From JBDNFP01 sp041689775 (GTDB lineage: Bacteria > Bacteroidota > Bacteroidia > Cytophagales > Spirosomataceae), in the NCBI GenBank assembly GCA_041689775.1, contig JBDNFP010000129.1, positions 1 to 40,209 on the forward strand: 40,209 bases of DNA, given 5' to 3'. Under the pieces are notes generated by a model that searched no databases, was not told the origin of the DNA, and saw nothing but the letters and a program-made list of their open reading frames with translations. Below, piece after piece: positions 8,616 to 17,611 of the stretch (the stretch's first letter is position 1; each line of letters opens with the position of its first letter). The position numbers and the translations under genes are program-made.

Positions 8616-9589
8616 GACCCAAATCCAAGTGCTTGGCGCATCCGACTGATGGTATTTTTGGCCACGATTCGGGCTTTTTCTTCACCTTCAGTCAGTTTCT
8701 TTTCCAGCGCATCATTGTTATTCATGTAGTAGTCAAATATTTTCCGTGGCTCTTTATATTTTTCCAGAATCAACTCATGCAGCGCTTTTTTAGCGTGACC
8801 GTAGCCGTATCCACCACGGGTATAGTTCTCCCGCATTTTCTGGGTTTGCTCCTCGGTGGCAATGAGCGAGTAGAGCTGAAAAGTAATATCGGTTTCAGGA
8901 TTTTTGGGTTCTTCCAAGGCAGTGGAGTCAGACATTATTTTCTTAATGACCTTTAATAACTCTTTCTCGGGAAGAAAAATATCAATGTAATTATTGTACG
9001 ACTTGCTCATTTTTAGGCCGTCAAGCCCCGGAATAACCATTAATCGTTCGTCAATCCTTGATTCGGGTAGCACCAGGATCTCTCTTCCCATTTGATTATT
9101 TACCGCCGAGGCGATATCCTTCGACATTTCCAGATGTTGTTTTTGGTCCTTACCAACCGGAACAAGATTAGCGTCATACAGTAGGATGTCCGCTGCTTGT
9201 AGTACCGGGTACGTAAATAAGCCGGCGTTGACGTCGGACAACCGCTCGGATTTATCTTTGAACGAATGGGCGTTGGCCAGCATGGGGTAGGGGGTGAAAC
9301 AATTGAGATACCACGCGAGTTCGGAATGCTCTTGTACCCTTGATTGTCGCCAGAACACGTTTCGGTCGGTATCAAAACCAAAGGCTAGCCAGGTAGCCGC
9401 AATAGCCTTGACGTATTCATTTCGAACGTTTCCGTCTTTAAGTGTTGTTAATGAATGGAGGTCGGCAATAAAAAAAAATGATTCGTTTGCCGGATCTTTT
9501 GAAAGTTCAATTGCCGGCAAAACCGCGCCCAAGATATTCCCTAAATGAGGGCGACCACTACTTTGAATTCCGGTCAGAATCCGTGCCAT
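8612..9589 (-). CDS. trpS: Tryptophanyl-tRNA synthetase
   Basis: 325 residues, typical for the bacterial enzyme. It charges tRNA-Trp in the cytosol. The class I signatures are clear: HLGN at 15-18 (HIGH motif) and KMSKS at 193-197. The specificity segment DILLYDANLVPVGKDQKQHLEM lies between them. It starts with ATG and is the first gene of the minus-strand run trpS-PAP2-prs-L25. The 248 bases upstream separate it from the divergent DUF2461 gene; I found no exact TAnnTTTG box there. Confidence 0.98.
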   Translation of the reverse strand: MARILTGIQSSGRPHLGNILGAVLPAIELSKDPANESFFFIADLHSLTTLKDGNVRNEYVKAIAATWLAFGFDTDRNVFWRQSRVQEHSELAWYLNCFTPYPMLANAHSFKDKSERLSDVNAGLFTYPVLQAADILLYDANLVPVGKDQKQHLEMSKDIASAVNNQMGREILVLPESRIDERLMVIPGLDGLKMSKSYNNYIDIFLPEKELLKVIKKIMSDSTALEEPKNPETDITFQLYSLIATEEQTQKMRENYTRGGYGYGHAKKALHELILEKYKEPRKIFDYYMNNNDALEKKLTEGEEKARIVAKNTISRMRQALGFGS

Positions 9590-9837
9590 ATTGAAAGGTT
9601 TAGTAAATGAAAAGATTATACTACTTGATAAAGCGTCCTATTGATTGCAAGTCAGTCAGTTGAATTCAAGGAATTAATAATACTAGTTGCTTTGATCAAT
9701 TTAGTATGCTTTGAAGCCCCAAAATTCGTTAAATTGAACCAAAAAAGAGAAAGAATCGGACAATTTAAAAGTGGTTAGACTTCTACTACCGTATTTATTT
9801 CCGTTTTTACAAAAAATCAAACAAGTCGTCTTGCCCT

Positions 9838-10512
9838 ATGGTGCATCCTACTACGTTAGAATTTCTACGTGATTTAGCACAGAATAATAACCGTGATTGG
9901 TTCCATGAAAACAAAAAACGCTACGCCACCGTCAAAGGTGATTTTGAAAATGTCGTAAGTACTTTATTGGTAGAAATCAATAAGGTGCAGGAGCTCGGTG
10001 CTACTCAGCCTAAGGATTGCATTTTTAGAATTAACCGGGATATCCGGTTTTCTAAAGATAAGTCACCCTACAAGCAGTGGTTCAGTGCTGCTTTCGGGCT
10101 GGGAGGGAGGCATTCGGGCAAAGTTGATTTCTATATTCACCTGCAACCGGGGAATGAAACCTTTCTGGGTGCTGGCATGTGGAGTCCGACACCTCCCCAA
10201 TTGGCGAAGTACCGGCAAGAAGTTGATTATAACGCCGAGGAATTGAAGACGATTATCCACCTTCCAGAGTTTCGGGGGTTCTTTCCTGAAATACAGGGTG
10301 AAACCACGAAAACTGCACCAAGAGGATATCCCAAAGATCACCCGGAGATTGAACTTCTTCGGCACAAACAGCTTTTTTTCTCACACTATTTTACCGATCA
10401 TGAGGTGCTTTCTGAGAACTTTGTACCAACTATTATGAAAGGGGTAGTCCTGATAAAACCCTTTTGCGACTTTTTGAACTATATATTTTTTGATGAACCG
10501 GAGGGTGTGTAA
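9838..10512 (+). CDS. DUF2461 family protein
   Basis: 224 residues, the usual length of the family. The N-terminal FLRDLAQNNNRDWFHENK and the central CIFRINRDIRFSKDKSPYK are the recognisable conserved blocks, followed by YIHLQPGNETFLGAGMW and the late PKDHPEIELLRHKQLFF. No signal peptide or membrane helix, so it should be cytosolic. No biochemical function is established that I know of. It lies 63 bases upstream of dnaE on the same strand and may be cotranscribed. Confidence 0.93.
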   Translation: MVHPTTLEFLRDLAQNNNRDWFHENKKRYATVKGDFENVVSTLLVEINKVQELGATQPKDCIFRINRDIRFSKDKSPYKQWFSAAFGLGGRHSGKVDFYIHLQPGNETFLGAGMWSPTPPQLAKYRQEVDYNAEELKTIIHLPEFRGFFPEIQGETTKTAPRGYPKDHPEIELLRHKQLFFSHYFTDHEVLSENFVPTIMKGVVLIKPFCDFLNYIFFDEPEGV

Positions 10513-10575
10513 TTCTATTACCGCAGTTCTTGCCCCTCTTTCCTACTTTCAAAGATCATTAATAAAGAATACATT

Positions 10576-13500
10576 ATGCAATTTTCTCACCTCCACTGTC
10601 ATACCCAATTTTCCTTACTTGATGGTGCGGCTGACATAAAGAAGTTATTTAAAAAGGCAAAAGCTGACAACATGCCTGCGGTGGCCATTACCGACCACGG
10701 CAATATGTTTGGTGTCTTTGAGTTTGTGGCCGAGGGTAATAAACAAGGGGTCAAACCCGTGGTAGGCTGTGAATTCTACGTAGTGGAAGACCGCCACAAA
10801 CGGCAGTTTACCAAAGAGAAGAAGGATGTCAGGTACCATCAGCTATTGTTGGCAAAGGACGAAATTGGATATAAAAATCTCGTTAAACTTTGCTCGCTCG
10901 GTTTCATGGAGGGAATGTATGGCAAATACCCCCGTATTGACAAAGAGCTAATTGTAAAGTACCACAAGGGCATTATTGCCACCACTTGTTGCATTGGAGC
11001 ATCCGTTCCGAAGGCAATAATCAAAAAGGGAGAGGCCGAAGCTGAAAAAGAGTTTAAATGGTGGCTAGACCTCTTTGGAGAAGATTATTACGTAGAGCTT
11101 CAACGCCATGATATCCGGGAGCAGCTGATTGTCAACGAAGTACTTGTTCGGTTTGCCCGGAAACACAATGTAAAGATTATAGCCTCCAATGATTCACACT
11201 ATGTGGATCAGGAAGACTGGAATGCCCACGATATTTTACTTTGTATCAATACCGGTGATAAAAAAAGTACGCCCTCAGCCAAGGATTTTGACGATGAATT
11301 AGGTATTCCAAAGGGTTCAAGGTTTGCTTTCTACAACGATCAATTTTATTTCAAGAAAACGAATGAGATGTTAACGCTGTTCAATGACCTACCCGAGGCA
11401 TTGGACAACACAAACGAGATTGTTGGAAAGATCAAAAATCTTGAACTGAAAAAGGATATTCTTCTGCCTAATTTCCCGATTCCGGAAGAGTTTAAAACCC
11501 ATACTTTATCGGAAATGTCAGGAAAAAAAGAGCTGACTGCCGACGTATTGAACCAATGGGAGTACCTCAAACACCTTACTTTTGAAGGCGCTCATAAAAA
11601 GTACGGTTCCATCACTCAGCAAATTGAAGAACGGCTCAATTTTGAGTTACAGACCATCCGGAGCATGGGTTTTCCGGGTTATTTCCTCATCGTGGCCGAC
11701 TTTATTCAGGCAGGGCGGAATATGGGAGTTTTTATTGGTCCCGGTCGAGGTTCAGCCGCCGGATCGGTGGTAGCTTATTGTACTGGTATTACTAACATTG
11801 ACCCGATTAAGTACGACCTGCTTTTTGAGCGTTTTCTTAATCCTGACCGTATATCACTTCCCGATATTGACACCGATTTTGACGATGAAGGTCGTCAGAA
11901 AGTGATTGATTATGTGGTAAAAAAGTACGGCTATAACCAGGTTGCCCAAATTGTTACGTATGGTACCATGGCGGCCAAGTCTTCTATTAAGGATGTAGCC
12001 CGCGTCATGGATTTGCCTCTCATTGAGGCGAATGCTTTGGTCAAATTAGTGCCGGATAAGCCATCTTACGGCATGACCCTTAATCGTATTTTCAATGCTC
12101 CACTAGAAGGTGAGGGGAGTCTCCTCAAAAAAGAGGGAATCTCACCGGAGGAAATGGAAAATGTGAAAAAAATGCGGGCTCTGGCAAAAGGCAACAACAT
12201 GGCGGCGCAGGTACTACAAGAAGCGCAACGCTTGGAAGGAACCGTCCGAAACACTGGAATCCACGCCGCTGGTATTATCATCGCACCGAGCGACCTTACC
12301 GAAATTATTCCGGTAGCTACCTCCAAAGAATCAGACCTATTAATTACCCAGTATCAGGGAAAGGTTATCGAAGATGCCGGAGTAATTAAAATGGACTTCC
12401 TGGGGTTACGGAACCTGACGATCATTAAAGAAGCTCTCCGGTTGATTAAGCAAAATCACGGCGTTGTGATTGAAATTGATGAAATACCGTTGGATGATGC
12501 CAAGGTGTACGAGCTGTTTCAAAGAGGAGAGACAAACGCAATTTTTCAGTTTGAATCCGACGGGATGAAAAAGTACATGCGTGATCTGGTACCTGACCGT
12601 TTTGAGGACCTTATCGCCATGAACGCCCTTTACCGACCGGGTCCGTTGGCCTACATACCTAACTTTATCCGACGGAAACATGGCTCAGAAGAAATCGTAT
12701 ACGACTTGCCCGAGTTGGAAGAATACCTGGGAGATACCTACGGAATCACGGTGTATCAGGAGCAGGTAATGCTTTTGTCCCAAAAACTGGCTGGTTTTAC
12801 CAAAGGCCAAGCAGATACCCTGCGTAAGGCGATGGGTAAAAAGCAGATTGAAACGCTGAATAAATTAAAAGGTGATTTCATGAAGGGCGGCGCGGAGAAA
12901 AGTCTGGACACCAAAAAACTGGACAAAATATGGACCGACTGGGAGGCCTTTGCTTCCTATGCCTTCAATAAATCCCATTCTACCTGTTACGCCTTTGTCG
13001 CTTACCAGACGGCCTACCTCAAAACTCACTACAAGGCCGAGTATATGTCGGCGGTCCTGACCAGCTCGCTGGGCAACATTGAAAAAATAACCTTCTTCCT
13101 GGAAGAGTGTAAGAGTATCGGAATCCCCGTATTAGGACCCGATATCAACGAATCTGACCGTAACTTTAATGTTAACAAACGCGGAGAAATTCGTTTTGGG
13201 TTGGCGGGCATAAAGGGTACCGGTGATGCTGCGGTGGAATCAATTATCATGGAACGAAATGAGAACGGGCCTTTTCCTGATATTTTTGACTTCATGACCA
13301 GAATAAACATCCGGACGGTCAATAAGAAAACGTTGGAAAGTTTAGCCTACGCTGGTGGTTTTGATTGCTTTGAAGAGTTGCACCGGGCTCAGTACTTTGA
13401 AAGCGAGGAGGGTGATAATTCCAATTTTATTGAAAAGCTGATCAAATTTGCCAATAATTATCATTCGGAAAAATTTTCTGCCCAGTCATCCTTGTTTGGT

Positions 13501-14226
13501 GCCTTCGGTGGTAATGATTCTTTATTGGCTAAGCCTAAGATTCCAAATGTAGAGGCATGGGAAGACCTGCTCAAACTCCGCTATGAGCAAGAAGTGGTTG
13601 GGTTTTATATCTCCGGTCACCCGCTTGATACTTTTCGGATGGAAATGGACAATTACTGCACCTGTACTTTAGAAAAAGTCCTGGATATTCCTGAAGAGGA
13701 AAAGACCCCCATCTACCTCGGAAAAGACATCAGTGTGGCCGGTATTGTTACTAGTATACAGGAACGCGTTTCGAAAAAAGGTAGCCCATTCGTAATTTTT
13801 AAGGTGGAAGACTATCGGGGTAATTTAGAGATGCTGCTCGGCGGAGACGATATGATTCGGATGAAAAACTACTTAGAAGTAGGGAATTTTTTATTTATCA
13901 AGGGTAAGGTTCAGAGTAGGTACTATAACGAAGATCAGTTTGAGTTCAAGATTTCAAATATTCAGTTACTGACCGAGATACGGGAGAAAATGTGTCACGA
14001 GGTAAAAATGAAATGCACTTTGGAAATGATCAATAAACCCTTTGTGACCTTACTTCACCAAACTTTGAAAGAGTATCCGGGGAAATGTGCACTTTCCTTA
14101 ACAGTGATTGACCCAGATTCTCGAATTGAGGTGCAGATGCTATCCAGAACTTATCGCGTTGAGGCCTCTAATGAGCTTTTTGATCGCCTTAAATTACTGC
14201 ATGGGGTGGAGTTTTCTTTAAACTAA
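10576..14226 (+). CDS. dnaE: DNA polymerase III alpha subunit
   Basis: 1216 residues. This is the replicative polymerase subunit. The N-terminal PHP domain begins HLHCHTQFSLLDG (5-17) and continues AITDHGNMFG. The polymerase core contains GPGRGSAAGS, the catalytic PDIDTDF at 429-435, and the third catalytic Asp in KMDFLGLRNL. QSSLF at 970-974, followed by Gly, looks like the internal beta-clamp-binding motif. An OB-fold follows (about 1050-1130, ISVAGIVTSIQERVSKKG). No intein and no fused DnaQ exonuclease. The next gene, trxA, lies 86 bases downstream without an obvious terminator between them. Confidence 0.98.
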   Translation: MQFSHLHCHTQFSLLDGAADIKKLFKKAKADNMPAVAITDHGNMFGVFEFVAEGNKQGVKPVVGCEFYVVEDRHKRQFTKEKKDVRYHQLLLAKDEIGYKNLVKLCSLGFMEGMYGKYPRIDKELIVKYHKGIIATTCCIGASVPKAIIKKGEAEAEKEFKWWLDLFGEDYYVELQRHDIREQLIVNEVLVRFARKHNVKIIASNDSHYVDQEDWNAHDILLCINTGDKKSTPSAKDFDDELGIPKGSRFAFYNDQFYFKKTNEMLTLFNDLPEALDNTNEIVGKIKNLELKKDILLPNFPIPEEFKTHTLSEMSGKKELTADVLNQWEYLKHLTFEGAHKKYGSITQQIEERLNFELQTIRSMGFPGYFLIVADFIQAGRNMGVFIGPGRGSAAGSVVAYCTGITNIDPIKYDLLFERFLNPDRISLPDIDTDFDDEGRQKVIDYVVKKYGYNQVAQIVTYGTMAAKSSIKDVARVMDLPLIEANALVKLVPDKPSYGMTLNRIFNAPLEGEGSLLKKEGISPEEMENVKKMRALAKGNNMAAQVLQEAQRLEGTVRNTGIHAAGIIIAPSDLTEIIPVATSKESDLLITQYQGKVIEDAGVIKMDFLGLRNLTIIKEALRLIKQNHGVVIEIDEIPLDDAKVYELFQRGETNAIFQFESDGMKKYMRDLVPDRFEDLIAMNALYRPGPLAYIPNFIRRKHGSEEIVYDLPELEEYLGDTYGITVYQEQVMLLSQKLAGFTKGQADTLRKAMGKKQIETLNKLKGDFMKGGAEKSLDTKKLDKIWTDWEAFASYAFNKSHSTCYAFVAYQTAYLKTHYKAEYMSAVLTSSLGNIEKITFFLEECKSIGIPVLGPDINESDRNFNVNKRGEIRFGLAGIKGTGDAAVESIIMERNENGPFPDIFDFMTRINIRTVNKKTLESLAYAGGFDCFEELHRAQYFESEEGDNSNFIEKLIKFANNYHSEKFSAQSSLFGAFGGNDSLLAKPKIPNVEAWEDLLKLRYEQEVVGFYISGHPLDTFRMEMDNYCTCTLEKVLDIPEEEKTPIYLGKDISVAGIVTSIQERVSKKGSPFVIFKVEDYRGNLEMLLGGDDMIRMKNYLEVGNFLFIKGKVQSRYYNEDQFEFKISNIQLLTEIREKMCHEVKMKCTLEMINKPFVTLLHQTLKEYPGKCALSLTVIDPDSRIEVQMLSRTYRVEASNELFDRLKLLHGVEFSLN

Positions 14227-14312
14227 ATTTTTGGAATATTCCGATAGGAACTTTTGTGCCATATTTAACATTTATAAAGCAATACACAATTATTTATTAA
14301 GCAAAATTTATT

Positions 14313-14636
14313 ATGGCAAAAGCACTCGAAGTAACTGACAGCAGTTTTGAGGAACTAATTCAGGGAGATAAGCCCGTTCTTGTCGATTTTTGGGCAGAAT
14401 GGTGTGGACCCTGTAAGATGATTGGTCCGGTTGTGGAGCAGTTAGCAGGTGAATACGAAGGAAAAGCAGTGATAGCGAAAATGGACGTAGATATGAACGC
14501 CCAGATTCCTGCCAAGTTTGGAATTCGGAGTATTCCTACCCTGATGATCTTCAAAAATGGTGAGATGGTAGATAAAGTGGTTGGCGCAGTACCTAAGTCT
14601 GTATTGGAGCAAAAACTAAATGAGCAAATCGGTTAA
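14313..14636 (+). CDS. trxA: Thioredoxin
   Basis: 107 residues, normal for thioredoxin 1. The redox site WCGPC is at 30-34, preceded by PVLVDFWAE, and the cis-proline loop is IRSIPTLMIF near 70-80. It reduces disulfides in cytosolic proteins; no signal peptide. It starts with ATG 86 bases after dnaE; a 10-base palindrome (GGAATATTCC, 14233-14242) lies in that gap, of unknown meaning. A strong hairpin follows the stop codon. Confidence 0.98.
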   Translation: MAKALEVTDSSFEELIQGDKPVLVDFWAEWCGPCKMIGPVVEQLAGEYEGKAVIAKMDVDMNAQIPAKFGIRSIPTLMIFKNGEMVDKVVGAVPKSVLEQKLNEQIG

Positions 14637-14655
14637 TTCTATTAAAGATATACTC

Positions 14656-14693
14656 AACGTAAAAAGGGAGCCTGATGGCTCCCTTTTTACGTT
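14656..14693. terminator. Bidirectional terminator between trxA and the GT39 gene
   Basis: A perfect 17-base stem (14656-14672 with 14677-14693) around the loop TGAT. The stem contains A5 and T5 runs and separates convergent genes, so it can serve both strands. Confidence 0.9.
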
Positions 14694-14707
14694 TTAAACG
14701 CATTGAC

Positions 14708-16372
14708 TTAGTGTGCTTTTACTAAATATACCTCCCGGGTGCGGGTACTTCGAAGCTCAGGGTTGAGGAACGGAAGAGTGATTCCCGTAACGTGGTACTT
14801 ATTGTAGGCACGCATGGTTTCTACCTGTAAACCAAGGGTATCTTTCAGCGATTGAATACCAACCTTATCGGTATAGAGCCATATAGTATCTGAGGTTGCT
14901 TTTACTATTTTGACATCATTGGCATTTCGTAAGATAGGAGTGTTCCTGGCGGTGTAGAAATCCAGGGCGTGTTGGAATAAATAATATCCGTCCTTAGGGT
15001 TTACATCCAGCATAAAAAAACTTTTCAACGGAATAGACTTTTGGGAAGCTATTTGAATACCTAGTTCAGAACCGGTTTGATACGTGAGGAGCTGCGGGTA
15101 TATGTGGGCATTCATAACAAAATTACACCCAAGTCCTATCCAAAACGGAGCCAAGACCAGCTGATGAAAAGGCGCTTGGGTCGATCTAAATAAAAATATA
15201 ACGTACCCTAGTACGATGAGGGAAACAGCAATAATCAAAATATTTGTTAAGGGGAAGGCCCAACTAGCGAGAGCCACAACAATTAAAACCATGACCCCCG
15301 CGGTAATAATCAAAGAAATCTTGCTGTACTTAAACATGAAACCCGCTGGCTCCTTCACGGCCGATACCAAAAAGTGAGCGGTCATAACCGCACCAAGTGG
15401 AAAAACCACGAAAGTATAATGAGGAAGCTGGTAGTGCGAGGTAGATAAGGCGATGAATGGCAGTAAAAACCCTCCTAGAGAAATGGCTTCTTGGGTGTAA
15501 GTAAGCCGGAAGCCCTGTTTGATCAAGGTTCGTAGGGAGTAAAATAAGGCACCCCCGAAAGCGAGTACCCACGGTAAAAAACTCCAAAGGAAATTTTGGG
15601 CCTGGAACCAAAGCGGTGCGTTATTATTCCAGCTATTTTCTCCCGTAATTCTCCCAAAGCTTTGCTTCCAGAAAAAGAAATAGATGCCTTCGGCACCATA
15701 TTGATAGTACAGACCTACGCAATAAGGTAAAAGTACCACTCCAACCACGAGAACCCCCAATAACCACTCCCATCGAAACAGACTTTTCCAGTCTCTTTTT
15801 AAAACAATATCTATAAAAAAGGCGGCACCAGGCACAATGAGACCGATTGGGCCTTTTGCCAACATCGCCAAACCGATCCAAATAAAACCTCCATAGAAAT
15901 AGGACATTCCTCCCTGTTTGCGAAAAGTTGCTATTTGCCAGATAGCAAGGGCTACACAATTAGTCAGTATGGTGTCCGTTCGCACATCGTGATTCATCAG
16001 AATGTAAGCCTGACAACTACCTAAAATCAGGGCCGATGCGTAAGCGGTTATTTCGGAATAATATAATTTTGTGAACCGGTAAATGGCATAAATACCTGCC
16101 AATGATGACAGAATGGGTATTAGTCGATACGCAAAATTTGTAAACCCTAGCACCTTGAAAACAAGTGCTGAAACCCAGAATAGGAGGGGTGGCTTATCCA
16201 GATAGTAGTCAATGCCCCTGTGTTGCACCTGAAAAAAGTTGTTGTTTTGGGCCATCTCCCGCGCAATGCTGGCGTATTGGGCGGCGTCAATATCCATGAT
16301 GTTGATGGCCAAGGCTCCGGTCAGGTAAACCGCAATGATTCCTAGGAGGGGTAATAGCTTTGAACTATCCAT
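14708..16372 (-). CDS. ArnT/PMT-like membrane glycosyltransferase (GT39-type, GT-C fold)
   Basis: 554 residues from the ATG at 16372. Longer readings would need a TTG at 16465 inside the preceding gene; the hydrophobic N-terminus typical of the family begins at the ATG, so I prefer it. The first external loop has DIDAAQYASIAREM (27-40), matching the acidic D/E-containing loop of ArnT-like enzymes, then YYLDKPPLLFWVSAL. About a dozen hydrophobic helices follow and a soluble C-terminal domain of about 130 residues ends the protein. Such enzymes transfer sugars from undecaprenyl-phosphate carriers to lipid A or other acceptors outside the inner membrane. It is the last gene of the minus-strand run, 19 bases after the aminotransferase gene. 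The acceptor is unknown. Confidence 0.88.
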   Translation of the reverse strand: MDSSKLLPLLGIIAVYLTGALAINIMDIDAAQYASIAREMAQNNNFFQVQHRGIDYYLDKPPLLFWVSALVFKVLGFTNFAYRLIPILSSLAGIYAIYRFTKLYYSEITAYASALILGSCQAYILMNHDVRTDTILTNCVALAIWQIATFRKQGGMSYFYGGFIWIGLAMLAKGPIGLIVPGAAFFIDIVLKRDWKSLFRWEWLLGVLVVGVVLLPYCVGLYYQYGAEGIYFFFWKQSFGRITGENSWNNNAPLWFQAQNFLWSFLPWVLAFGGALFYSLRTLIKQGFRLTYTQEAISLGGFLLPFIALSTSHYQLPHYTFVVFPLGAVMTAHFLVSAVKEPAGFMFKYSKISLIITAGVMVLIVVALASWAFPLTNILIIAVSLIVLGYVIFLFRSTQAPFHQLVLAPFWIGLGCNFVMNAHIYPQLLTYQTGSELGIQIASQKSIPLKSFFMLDVNPKDGYYLFQHALDFYTARNTPILRNANDVKIVKATSDTIWLYTDKVGIQSLKDTLGLQVETMRAYNKYHVTGITLPFLNPELRSTRTREVYLVKAH

Positions 16373-16391
16373 AGAACAAATAAAGGTAGAG

Positions 16392-17600
16392 TTAATCGAG
16401 GCAGGTAAGAATGATTTGAATTGATTCTCTGATTTGGGCTTCGGTAATGACCAAGGGCGGAGCAATTCGCATGGAGTTGTCGCAGAACAGAAACCAGTCA
16501 GTCACTACCCCTTTTTGGATGCATCTATCAATGATAGGTTTTAGAATATCGAAAGAATCCATTTCGGCGGCCATCAAAAGACCTTTTCCACGTACTTCTT
16601 TTATTTTTGGATGTACTAACAATGATTTGATCAAATCACCTTTGGCGTTGGCTTTTTCGTGTAATTTATTGCCAAGAACTACCTTTAAAGTGGCCAATGA
16701 GGAAGCACAACTTACCGGATGACCTCCAAATGTAGTAATGTGGCCGAGAATTGGATTATTCTTAAACACGTCCATCAATTCGGGCGAAGCCATAAAAGCT
16801 CCAATGGGCATTCCTCCGCCCATACCTTTGGCACTCAGCAGAATATCGGGGTAGGTGTCCACTCCCTCAAACGCCCAGAATGTGCCGGTCCGGCCAAATC
16901 CAGTTTGAATTTCATCGAAAACCAGCAGGGTACCCATTTCATTACAGCGGGCACGTAATGCTTTAAAGTACTCGGGGGATGGGATACGAACTCCCGATTC
17001 GCCCCCAATGACTTCAATAAAAACCGCGGCCGTACGACAGGAGATTTTTTCTATGTCCGGAAAACGGCCGTGCCTAATCTGTCTTATTCCTGGTAGTAAC
17101 GGGCGGAAGTTTCTCTTAAAAAACTCAGCCCCTGACATGCTGAGTGCCCCCTGCGTAGCTCCGTGGTAGGCGTCGATACACGATATGATTTCTTTCCGAC
17201 CAGTGAAACGCTTGGCGAGCTTCATAGCGCCTTCCACCGCCTCGGTGCCAGAGTTGGTAAAATATACGGAACTGATTAGTCCGTATGGCGAGGTACCTTC
17301 ACAAGAAAGCGCTAGTGTCTGCGTGAGCGCTTCGGCAAGCAATACTTGCGGACTCTGCACATACTCACCATACACCATCAGGTGCATGTATTTATCGAGT
17401 TGGTTGTGAATTGCCGCCAATACCTCAGGGTGCCGGTGCCCAACATTACTTACCGCAATTCCAGAAATAAGATCATAGTATCGTTGACCATCTTTGCCGT
17501 ACATGAATACACCCTCGGCCTTTTCAATTTCAATTGCAAGTGGGAAGTCGGATGTTTGGGCAAGATGGTTGAAGAAGAGTTGCCTGTGGCTAATATGCAT
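16392..17600 (-). CDS. Class III (acetylornithine/GABA-type) PLP-dependent aminotransferase
   Basis: 402 residues, normal length. The PLP features are intact: NSGTEAVEGAMKLAK (116-130), the pyridine-N-binding Asp in LVFDEIQTGFGRTG (Asp229) and the Schiff-base lysine Lys258 in SAKGMGGGMPIGA. Members move an amino group between an omega-amino compound and a keto acid. The exact substrate cannot be assigned: acetylornithine, GABA, lysine or a diamine are possible. The gene starts 11 bases after the ATP-grasp-like gene and ends 19 bases before the glycosyltransferase gene, so it is very likely in the same transcript. Its position suggests it could make an amine or amino acid used by the ligases upstream; that is inference. 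Confidence 0.92.
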   Translation of the reverse strand: MHISHRQLFFNHLAQTSDFPLAIEIEKAEGVFMYGKDGQRYYDLISGIAVSNVGHRHPEVLAAIHNQLDKYMHLMVYGEYVQSPQVLLAEALTQTLALSCEGTSPYGLISSVYFTNSGTEAVEGAMKLAKRFTGRKEIISCIDAYHGATQGALSMSGAEFFKRNFRPLLPGIRQIRHGRFPDIEKISCRTAAVFIEVIGGESGVRIPSPEYFKALRARCNEMGTLLVFDEIQTGFGRTGTFWAFEGVDTYPDILLSAKGMGGGMPIGAFMASPELMDVFKNNPILGHITTFGGHPVSCASSLATLKVVLGNKLHEKANAKGDLIKSLLVHPKIKEVRGKGLLMAAEMDSFDILKPIIDRCIQKGVVTDWFLFCDNSMRIAPPLVITEAQIRESIQIILTCLD

Positions 17601-17611
17601 TGAATAATTTT

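Noticed and set aside
9590..9837. Possible RNA gene or extra small gene in the 248-base trpS/DUF2461 gap
   Set aside because: No tRNA-like arms, no strong hairpin and no credible reading frame; it is best seen as a divergent promoter region, though I found no exact box.
16373..16465. 31-residue N-terminal extension of the glycosyltransferase from a TTG
   Set aside because: It lies inside the aminotransferase gene, is not hydrophobic, and the ATG at 16372 starts directly at the first membrane helix.
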